64,000 nucleotides of DNA, taken from positions 256,025 through 320,024 of the forward strand of contig CAXXSU010000006.1 in NCBI GenBank assembly GCA_963664465.2, given 5' to 3'. Origin of the DNA: CAVOAK01 sp963664465 (lineage in GTDB: Bacteria; Pseudomonadota; Alphaproteobacteria; UBA8366; CAVOAK01). This document shows positions 56,061-64,000 of the stretch, piece by piece. Position 1 is the stretch's first letter. Every line of letters begins with the position of its first letter. The notes under the pieces were generated by a model. That model had not been told where the DNA came from. It saw nothing but the letters and a program-made list of their open reading frames with translations, and did no database searches. The translations under genes and the position numbers were made by a program.

Positions 56061-57532
56061 GGCGAATTCAAACGGTCGTCGCAACACGTTCAGTTTGACT
56101 GGCCTGCAAGCACTGGTCCAGAGCTTCGGCGGGAGTTCTCCATCCGAGGGTCTTGCGGGGCCGTGTATTGAGCGCGTCAGCAACAACTGCGAGTACGTCC
56201 GGACTGTGTACGCTCAGATCGGTTCCTTTCGGGAAGTACTGTCGAAGCAGTCCATTGGTGTTCTCGTTCGTTCCGCGTTGCCAAGGGCTGTGCGGTTCGC
56301 AGAAGTAGACGGGAAGGCCGGTTGCGATCCGAAGATCCGCATGCCTGGCCATCTCTGCTCCCTGGTCCCAGGTCAGCGAGCGGCGAAGCTGCGCTGGCAA
56401 TGTCGTGATCGTCCGGGCGATGGCATCGCGAACCGCTTCAGCCCCATGACCGGCAAGCGCAGGCCCGTTCTTCACGCGCGGGACGGTGCCGTGGCCTTCC
56501 ATTCGGGGAAGATGCAGCAGCATTGTGAACCGCGTGGTGCGTTCCACCAGAGTGCCGATCGCCGATCTGCCCAAGCCGATGATCAGGTCACCTTCCCAGT
56601 GTCCGGGTACGGCCCGATCAGCTGCTTCCGCCGATCGTTCACTGATCATGATCTCAGGCGTGACGAAGGATTTGCCCCGCCGGCGGCTACGTGCCCGAGG
56701 CACGCGCAGTGCCCTTCCCGTGCGAAGGCAGGCGGTCAGCTCACGACGGAGTGCGCCGCGGCCCTGTACGTAGAGCGCCTGATAGATCGCCTCATGACTG
56801 ATCCGCATCGCTTGATCCTCGGGCCCGTCCCCAGGATAGTCGATCCGAAGACGGTGCGCGATCTGCTCAGGACTCCAGGCCCTGGCCCATCGCCTGTGCT
56901 GCCGCGGCCCATGCCGACGACCGTTCCAGACGACGCGTGGCCCCTCGATCACCGTTCCATCCGGTGCCGAGATCCGACCCGCAAGCCGATCCTGCACATA
57001 GCGCCGCAGCGCCTCATTCGTTGCCAGCTTGGCTGGCTTCGGCCTTTTGGCGGATCGATCAGCATGCCACTGCGCCGTCGTTGCTCGATAGTCCAGGCCA
57101 CCGCTTCGGGTCGCCGCGTTGCGCCGCACCTCGCGGGAGATCGTCGACGGTGCTCGCTCCAGCCGGCAAGCAATATGACGTATGCCTCTTCCCTGGGCGC
57201 GCAGAAGAGCAATCTCCTCACGTTCCTCGAAAGACAGGTAACGTCCTGACAGCGGCTTGGCCGATTGCGATAAATGTGATGGTGGCATGCCGCCCGACCT
57301 CCGGAACCACCTCGAGCCTACCGGAGGGGATACACCGGCATCTCGGGCCGCGTCCTCGCTCGAACGCCCCGTCGCAATCGCTGCCCAGAACCGAACAAGC
57401 TCCTCACGCCGTGCCGAGTCCGGTCGACCTGGCGAATGCAACTTGCTCCGTCCAGACCGATCCGACCGCCGTCTGCGTACCGTCATAGCAACCTCCTATG
57501 CCAGAGTGTTGCGACGACCAATTGAACTCGCC
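56061..57532 (-). mobile_element. IS30-family element, copy B, nested in IS3 orfB
   Basis: The ends are GGCGAATTCAAACGGTCGTC (left) and, inward from the right, GGCGAGTTCAATTGGTCGTC. CTG flanks both sides (56058-56060 and 57533-57535) as a 3-bp target duplication, as usual for IS30. The element is 1472 bp and distinct from copy A, with different ends and a longer transposase. It appears complete. Confidence 0.93.
56068..57486 (-). CDS. IS30-family transposase, copy B
   Basis: The 472-residue protein has the two N-terminal HTH regions (GRSSEDAARDAGVSPPVGSR, LSFEEREEIALLRAQG with STISREVRRNA) and a DDE core (AVPGHWEGDLIIGLGRSA, RSLTWDQGAEMARH, RGTNENTNGLLRQYFPKG with the catalytic Glu). It ends a few bases from the element's terminus. 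No frameshift is visible, so it may still be active. Confidence 0.93.
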   Translation of the reverse strand: MTVRRRRSDRSGRSKLHSPGRPDSARREELVRFWAAIATGRSSEDAARDAGVSPPVGSRWFRRSGGMPPSHLSQSAKPLSGRYLSFEEREEIALLRAQGRGIRHIACRLERAPSTISREVRRNAATRSGGLDYRATTAQWHADRSAKRPKPAKLATNEALRRYVQDRLAGRISAPDGTVIEGPRVVWNGRRHGPRQHRRWARAWSPEQIAHRLRIDYPGDGPEDQAMRISHEAIYQALYVQGRGALRRELTACLRTGRALRVPRARSRRRGKSFVTPEIMISERSAEAADRAVPGHWEGDLIIGLGRSAIGTLVERTTRFTMLLHLPRMEGHGTVPRVKNGPALAGHGAEAVRDAIARTITTLPAQLRRSLTWDQGAEMARHADLRIATGLPVYFCEPHSPWQRGTNENTNGLLRQYFPKGTDLSVHSPDVLAVVADALNTRPRKTLGWRTPAEALDQCLQASQTERVATTV

Positions 57533-58125
57533 CTGGCTTCCCCGATCGCTATGGTGGATCACACCGGCGCCAGGTTGGCGCAGCCCGATAGCACGGTTAA
57601 GCGCCCTGAGCGGCAGGTCGCTGGTCATGCGAGCGCCCACGGCCCAGCCGATGACGCGCCGGGAGTAGAGGTCGAGCATGACGGCCAGGTAGAGCCAGCC
57701 CTGTGCCGTCCAGATATAGCTGATGTCGGCAGCCCATTTCTCGTTGGGTGCCTCGGCGGAGAAGTTCTGGTCGAGAAGGTTCGATGCGACGGCCTTGTTG
57801 TGCTGGCTGTCCGTCGTCTTTTTGAACTTCTGTTTCCGTTTTGGAGACAACCCATTTCCCCGCATCAGCCGAGCCACCCTATGGCGTCCAACCTCGATCC
57901 CATTCTCGGCAAGCTCGTGATGGACCCGCTCTGCACCGTAGCTCTCGCGGCTGCGCCGAAAGGCTGCCCGGACATGGGCGAGTAGAACCATGTCATCGAG
58001 CTGTCGCTGGCTTGGGCCGCGATTGCGCCAAGCGTAGAAGCCTGAGACGCTGACCTGCAGCAGTCTGCACAGGCGGAATATCGGCATCGCCAACCCGGCC
58101 CTCTCCGCGTCGATGAACCGGAACC

Positions 58126-58428
58126 TCATCGACTTTCCCTGGCGAAGAAGGCCAGCGCTTTTTTTAGCAGATCACGTTCCTGACGGGCCAGATCACACTC
58201 TCGGCGTAGGCGGGTAATCTCCTTCGCTGCATCCTCATGCGGACCGGAAAGCAAATCCTCCTCACGCAATTCTGCGACCCAGCGGCCGAGCGCGCTGACG
58301 CTGATCCCAAGATCTCCTGCTATCTGCCGCTGCCTGCGCCCGCTCGTCTGTAAAAGACGCACGGCTTCTTCCTTGAAGGCCCGATCAAACCGCCGGCCCT
58401 TGTTCCCATTCTGCTTCGACATTTGCAC
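58126..58428 (-). CDS. IS3-family orfA (HTH protein)
   Basis: The 100-residue protein has a Lys/Arg-rich start (KGRRFDRAFKEEAVRLLQTS), a helix-turn-helix (RQRQIAGDLGISVSALGRWV) and a leucine-zipper-like C-terminus (EITRLRRECDLARQERDLLK). Its last codons overlap the orfB frame by four bases, allowing the programmed frameshift or coupled start typical of IS3 elements. Confidence 0.92.
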   Translation of the reverse strand: MQMSKQNGNKGRRFDRAFKEEAVRLLQTSGRRQRQIAGDLGISVSALGRWVAELREEDLLSGPHEDAAKEITRLRRECDLARQERDLLKKALAFFARESR

Positions 58429-58483
58429 CTCCTGCGATCAAAATCCTATCGCAGGACGTCTCCACTTTCGTCAGCAGGGTCCA

Positions 58484-59359
58484 CCCGCGAGCCTTCTGGT
58501 GAACAGGAAGGCGAAACAGCGCAAGACAGACCGGATCGACGCGAAGAAGATGGTGCGTGCGCTGCTAGCGCACGACCGTGGCGACGCCGCCGTGCTGAGC
58601 CGGGTACGGGTGCCGAGCGTGGAGCAAGAGGACCGCAAGCGACTGCATCGGGAGCGCCAGCGCCTGGTGAAGGAGCGGACATCGCCGACGAACTCGATCA
58701 AGGGACTTCTCAAGTTGCACGGCATCTTCGACGTGCAGCCCCGTTCGAAGGACTTCGAGGCGAAGTTCGCCGACGTGGCGACCGCGTACGGGTCGCCGCT
58801 CCCGCCGCGGGCCCGGCAGGAGATCCTGCGGATTGCGGAACGGCTGGCACTCGTGGAAGAGCAGATCGCCCGGGTCGAGGCCGAACGTAATGCGTTCGTG
58901 CTGTCTGGAGAGGCGATCTCGATGGTGGATGCGCCCGAGGGAAGCCAAGCTCGGGCGGCGGCGAAGATCGCAACTCTGACCCGTCTGAAGGCGATCGGTC
59001 CGAACGACGCAACCATCCTGACGCACGAGGTCTTCTACCGCGGGTTCCGCAATCGTCGCGAACTCGCGAGCTGGGTCGGTGTGACGCCAACCCCTTGGGC
59101 GAGCGGAGACACGCAACGCGACCAGGGGATCAGCCGCGACGGTCCAGCATGGATCCGGGCACAGCTCATCCAAATGGCGTGGCGCTGGCTGCGCTGTCAG
59201 CCTGATAGCGCGCTCAGCAAGTGGTTCAACGAGCGCACTGCGGGGTCCCGTGGACGGATCCGCCGGGTGATGATCGTGGCGCTCGCCCGCAAGCTGCTCA
59301 TCGCGCTCTGGCGGTTCTCCGAGACCGGTCTCGTGCCGACTGGCGCCACACTCGTCTGA
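58484..59359 (+). pseudogene. IS110-family transposase lacking its N-terminus
   Basis: From the IS3 junction the frame reads ASLLVNRKAKQRKTDRIDAK, the point about 90 residues into an IS110 transposase. It continues through LVKERTSPTNSIKGLLKLHG and the Tnp domain (IGPNDATILTHEVFYRGFRN, GDTQRDQGISRDGPAWIRAQ, then RKLLIALWRFSETG). The RuvC-like N-terminal domain with the first catalytic acids is missing and not present on the other side of IS3. It is therefore inactive. An upstream Met in the IS3 DNA would open the frame artificially. Confidence 0.88.
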
Positions 59360-60503
59360 TCGCGAGACCGCGCTGTTCCAGACCGGCCGGACGCGGCCGG
59401 GGCTGGGCCGGGTGGCGTGTGGCCGAGCCTCTGACGGGCTGAAAGACGCCGACTGAGAGATGGGCCCCGCCTCCGGAACGCTGCGCCCGCAGCAAACGGG
59501 ATCGAGGGATGGTTCCGGCGCTCCGTCGCCGAAAAACCTCCCGGATAAGAGTTGGTATGCGCACAAGCGCGACCGATGCGAAAAGCGTTCCGACCTGGCT
59601 ACAAGGCAAACCAACCGTCAATCCGACCAACCCAGAAAGCGAGTTCGCCATGCAGTAAACCCAACCAACTTCTCCACTTGACTACATCTGCCCTCATAAG
59701 AGTGAGAGGGCGCTCGTTTGATCGTACCGCGGCTTTTGCGTCCCCTTCCGACCGACCGCCCGGGAGCGTACAGCGGGAATTGGGCCAAAAACGAATACCG
59801 ATCGCCTTCATCGATGACACTTTGCAATGTGCGGTAATATTCGGCACGGTGGATGGAAAAACTGCTTGTAAATAGCCGGGCGTCTGTATGGCTGGTGCCG
59901 GAGCAGTGCCACTGCGTTGGTATCCCATGGAAATCGTTTAATTTTGAAGGGAAGGTCTTTTGCGAATTTATTGTGTTGACGAAGAATTGATATCGCGTTA
60001 TTTGGCTGGTTGTGCGTCAAAATAAAAAAATTAGCTTCCCTTGATTTTCGTGAATTTTATGTTTACAAGGTCAGAAGTTCCAAGCGGCGGATGCGATGCC
60101 GCTTTCGGGTTGGTCATAGGATTATCTAAGTGTTCGCTTTCCAACCGCTACTAGTTTTGCCCAAACGAGGCCTCATTAACGGGGCCTCTTCAACTGTATT
60201 GAGGAGTATCTCTTAGCAAACCCCGCTATTGGATTGGCTATATTGGGCTAAGAGACTGTTTTCGTTAATGTATTTCCGGCCTCCCCGCGTATTCCCTGGA
60301 AGCCCGTTCAGCACCCCGTAATCATACCGCGATCGGATTCGTTATAATCCCAGCGCACCGGAGCGCACGTTTGTCGTAGCATTCAATCTGCGCTGCCGTT
60401 GTCAGCCCGCGGCAAAAAGCCCTAAACTACTCTACTTTAACGTGTAAGGGGCTTCACCCCGTTGGCACACGAAGTTCTTAACTCTTGTCGTGGATTGAAG
60501 ACA
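59360..60503. other. IS110 3' flank and unassigned DNA
   Basis: About 300 GC-rich bases after the transposase stop, with several short inverted runs (GACCGGCCGGACGCGGCCGG near 59380), are probably the right non-coding end of the IS110 element; the exact end is unclear. From about 59690 the base composition falls and no frame shows similarity. A hairpin GAGGCC ... GGCCTC lies at about 60165-60188. A TATAAT hexamer at 60343-60348 may be a -10 box for the small gene at 60504. Confidence 0.4.
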
Positions 60504-60746
60504 ATGTTGGGGAGATGGGGCGCAAACCGGAAAAAAAACAAGGAACCTATTCCTGGTCAGCGATACCGCACAGCTGGACAGAATGCGGTCGGCCAGCATT
60601 CGCCGGTGATATGGGAACTGGAGAAGGTAATTCGCGGTTCAGACGGGAATGAATATGCTCGGCTGATTCAAGCAAGCGATCGTGCGGAGAACAAACTTGT
60701 GTCACTGTCTGCTTTGTTCGACCGAACCTTTTACACGCCCCTCTGA
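60504..60746 (+). CDS. Small conserved hypothetical protein
   Basis: The 80-residue protein has a basic N-terminus followed by a beta-rich module (PGQRYRTAGQ, VIWELEKVIRGSDGNEYARL, NKLVSLSALFDRTFY). The pattern 'RYR...W.V......ARL......LS..LFDR..F' recurs in small proteins of many alphaproteobacteria, whose function is unknown. A TTG at 60462 would add 14 residues (MAHEVLNSCRGLKT). It is isolated, with nothing convincing on either side. Confidence 0.55.
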   Translation: MLGRWGANRKKNKEPIPGQRYRTAGQNAVGQHSPVIWELEKVIRGSDGNEYARLIQASDRAENKLVSLSALFDRTFYTPL

Positions 60747-61204
60747 CGCCTAGCGCATCCTGACGCGCCGGTGCCTTAGCTTTCTACTTTTCCACCACGC
60801 CGCCCGCCCGTCAAGCCGAGGCGGCGACCCCTTCCGTCACCCGAAATCCGGGCCGCGACCGACCGCCTCGACGCTCTTCCTCGAGGCCCCTCTTCGCGTG
60901 CCGCGCGCCGCTATGAGTCCGAGCCTGGCCGTGAGGCGGGCGGCGGAAGACCGCACGTTTGTCGTAAACACCGTGATAAGGATTCGGTCGTGCCGGGAAG
61001 GGCCAGTTTTGCATAAATCTTCGATAAGGAAGACCAATCAATCGAAATACTGATTGCAGGCTGCTTTCGATATTTCACATTTTCCCATGAGGCTAAGCCA
61101 TTAAAATTGCCTAAAGCAGCCATCGACAGTTTAGCGAGATTTCATAGTGAATCTGATTAACTTGACAAAGCCTTCGAAAGAGTTGGTGTCAGTTTTCCGC
61201 CAGC

Positions 61205-61372
61205 TCATTGAGCCGACGACCTCAGGTCTGGGCGGCCATATTGCCAACCACATTCATCGCAAGCACGATATGACTGTAGCCCGTCCGTGACGATTGAGGC
61301 CGGCCGGCCATCACGCTTATAGTCGGCCTCAGAAACGGCCCGCGACCATATCGCAGATGCCTGGCTAATCGA
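61205..61372 (-). pseudogene. DDE-transposase remnant
   Basis: The minus strand reads SRAVSEADYKRDGRPASIVT followed by DGLQSYRAC, close to the catalytic-Asp strand of IS6-like DDE transposases (P.xIVTDGLxSY). Similarity fades after about 20 further residues and a stop follows. Nothing else of the element is recognisable in 60750-61200, which appears gene-free. Confidence 0.45.
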
Positions 61373-61490
61373 ACCCGGCATGTGACAGGTCCGCCGACGA
61401 CAGGCTACACACATCAACATGTCGGATATAAGTTTGTCATGACTCCGATTTGGGAAGATCGACAGGCAGTCGGAAATGCACGGCGAGCAC

Positions 61491-61718
61491 ATGAAGAGCA
61501 GGTCTTTGGTGCGGTTGAAAGCCGGTGCCTGCGCCACGCCCGACAAGCCGGTACGCGATCTGCCACCGCCACCGCCCAACAAGCCGGAAGAGAATCCTTT
61601 TGATCGTCCGCTTGACGATCCGGACAAACGTCCCCCAGGCATCCCGATTCCCGATCTGCCAACACCGCCACCGACTGAGCCGCCGGAGCCTGTGATCGAG
61701 CCGCCGCCAGCCGCATAA
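61491..61718 (+). CDS. Small proline-rich protein
   Basis: The frame gives about 75 residues of which a third are Pro: VRDLPPPPPNKPEENPFDRP, then PPGIPIPDLPTPPPTEPPEP. Such composition with acidic spacing (DxPxPxPxxPP) is found in small unannotated proteobacterial proteins, possibly exported or unstructured. There is no clear ribosome binding site and no family match, and the frame could be chance in GC-rich DNA. ATG 61476 is an alternative start. Confidence 0.35.
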   Translation: MKSRSLVRLKAGACATPDKPVRDLPPPPPNKPEENPFDRPLDDPDKRPPGIPIPDLPTPPPTEPPEPVIEPPPAA

Positions 61719-61896
61719 AGAGTCGCCGCCGCAACCGGATCTCGGTGTACGGAAAGTCCCTCGCTGCTATCAGGCGTGCGTATTCAACGCTGATCGGCGT
61801 CCTACCTGTTGATATTGCTAGATTCGAAGGGTCATGGTTGGGGCCGAATAACACGTAAGCGTTCCAATGAATCGGTTAACAGGCCTGATTAGAGAC

Positions 61897-61919
61897 GGGT
61901 CGCGACGATGTCGCGACCC
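61897..61919. terminator. Perfect 10-bp hairpin at the end of the groESL operon
   Basis: GGGTCGCGAC, loop GAT, GTCGCGACCC lies 24 bases past the groEL stop codon. On the plus strand it is followed by TTTCT; on the minus strand by GTCTCTAAT. It probably terminates groESL transcription and may act in both directions. Confidence 0.75.
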
Positions 61920-61943
61920 TTTCTCCAAGAGTGTGGGCGTAGG

Positions 61944-63593
<1,650 letters not shown>

Positions 63594-63611
63594 ATTTGAA
63601 CGTCCTCCTGG

Positions 63612-63926
63612 TTAGGCAGCTTTCTTGGTTTTCTTGACGTCCTCAATGACGCCCATGATGTCGGATTCACGCATGACCGCCAGCTCTTCACCGTCGACCT
63701 TAATTTCGTTCCCCGACCACTTTCCAAACACCACCAGATCGCCGGGCTTGACGTCGAGCGGGACAAGTTTGCCCTGCTCGTCGCGCGAGCCCGGTCCGAC
63801 CGCAAGGACTTCGCCCTCCATGGGCTTTTCCTTCGCGGTATCCGGGATGATAATTCCACCGACCGATACTTCGTCTTCGTCGAGTCGACGAATCAAAACA
63901 CGGTCGTGCAACGGCCTAAATTCCAT
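63612..63926 (-). CDS. groES: Co-chaperonin GroES
   Basis: The 104-residue protein has the GroES pattern (MEFRPLHDRVLIRRLDEDEV, GGIIIPDTAKEKPMEGEVLA, GDLVVFGKWSGNEIKVDGEE). It caps the GroEL ring. GGAGGTAAGGC directly precedes the ATG. The promoter lies between the start codon and the CIRCE element at the window edge. Confidence 0.97.
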   Translation of the reverse strand: MEFRPLHDRVLIRRLDEDEVSVGGIIIPDTAKEKPMEGEVLAVGPGSRDEQGKLVPLDVKPGDLVVFGKWSGNEIKVDGEELAVMRESDIMGVIEDVKKTKKAA

Positions 63927-63980
63927 GCCTTACCTCCGTTAACGTATTGGCTATCAATAAGTTCGCAGTCGAAGCCACAA

Positions 63981-64000
63981 TTAGCACTCCTAACAGAAGA
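63981..64000 (-). promoter_or_regulatory. CIRCE operator, cut by the window end
   Basis: TTAGCACTC at 63981-63989 is an exact CIRCE half-site, followed by nine bases and then GA, the first two bases of the expected GAGTGCTAA partner. It sits 55 bases upstream of groES and should be bound by the heat-shock repressor HrcA. Confidence 0.85.

Larger units (their letters stand above)
55782..58129 (-). pseudogene. IS3-family orfB transposase, split by IS30
   Basis: The 5' part (58129 down to 57533, 199 codons) has YSRRVIGWAVGARMTSDLPL and ends HHSDRGSQ. The 3' part (56057 down to 55782) begins YCSDAYQARLGELGF and contains SMSGKGNCYDNAVVETFF with the catalytic Glu. Joining them across one copy of the 3-bp target duplication restores a 290-residue rve-type DDE protein. 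The first catalytic Asp is in WAADISYIWT. It is inactive as it stands. Confidence 0.92.
55753..58483 (-). mobile_element. IS3-family element containing a nested IS30
   Basis: The inverted ends are TGGACCCATCCAGGAAAAGT at the left and, inward from the right, TGGACCCTGCTGACGAAAGT, followed by GGAG in both. The orfA-orfB pair is on the minus strand, and orfB is split by an IS30 at 56061-57532. No target duplication joins the outer flanks (GGCGAA against CCCGCG): the left is adhesin DNA and the right is the middle of an IS110 gene, so a deletion or recombination occurred after insertion. Confidence 0.92.

Noticed and set aside
56095..57249. A 384-codon plus-strand frame
   Set aside because: It is antisense to the IS30 transposase, with no family similarity.
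58565..59614. A 349-codon minus-strand frame
   Set aside because: It is antisense to the IS110 transposase; composition is Arg/Ser/Pro-rich as expected of a shadow frame.

Overview
This looks like a chromosomal segment of an alphaproteobacterium with moderately high GC. The evidence is a CcrM-type GANTC methyltransferase next to rnhB and mutY, a groESL operon preceded by a CIRCE half-site at the window edge, PA0069-type radical SAM and ETF-ubiquinone oxidoreductase genes, and many copies of the dispersed alphaproteobacterial intergenic repeat whose arms read TGTCCGCTT / AAGCGGACA. I cannot name the genus. At least nine insertion-sequence copies from about seven families, several genes cut by them, and extra frameshift or nonsense lesions suggest a genome in an IS-expansion and decay phase. 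Some lesions may be assembly errors.

Layout. 1-18 kb and the mutY gene to 19.1 kb are mostly housekeeping: TPR protein, ETF-QO, a family-4-like uracil-DNA glycosylase, lytic transglycosylase and moaB, a broken DUF2064 glycosyltransferase, a phosphotransferase, an exported TPR-CHAT protein, a radical SAM protein, a cation:proton antiporter, rnhB, ccrM, a 2H phosphoesterase and mutY. Two places here (6.4-7.4 kb and 14.2-15.6 kb) carry fragments of transposase genes flanked by imperfect, gapped duplicates of the neighbouring host DNA. 19.1-32.5 kb is accessory: IS21, IS5, IS1380 and IS30 with small isolated genes (NTF2-like, Asp/Glu racemase, an endonuclease split by IS5, MscS, a cyclic-nucleotide-binding protein). 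32.7-38.9 kb holds two convergent divergent-type M19 peptidases, a Rieske oxygenase, a 1-Cys peroxiredoxin, infA, and a DUF1194 gene split by a second, inverted IS1380 copy.

41-52.7 kb is a catabolic region for modified amino acids and peptides. On the plus strand are a succinylglutamate desuccinylase/aspartoacylase-family deacylase, gamma-glutamyltransferase, an MFS transporter, glyoxalase II, an unusual double NifU-domain protein and an ATP-grasp ligase. On the minus strand is a likely operon of D-aminoacylase followed by a three-subunit HcnABC-like FAD/[2Fe-2S] dehydrogenase, which would release and then oxidise D-amino acids.

53-59.7 kb is a ruined type I secretion adhesin locus: a TolC gene with one in-frame stop, then the N-terminal FecR-domain part of an adhesin cut by an IS3 element that itself contains an IS30 and abuts a beheaded IS110. 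59.7-61.9 kb is poorly coding. The window ends with groEL, groES and the CIRCE element.
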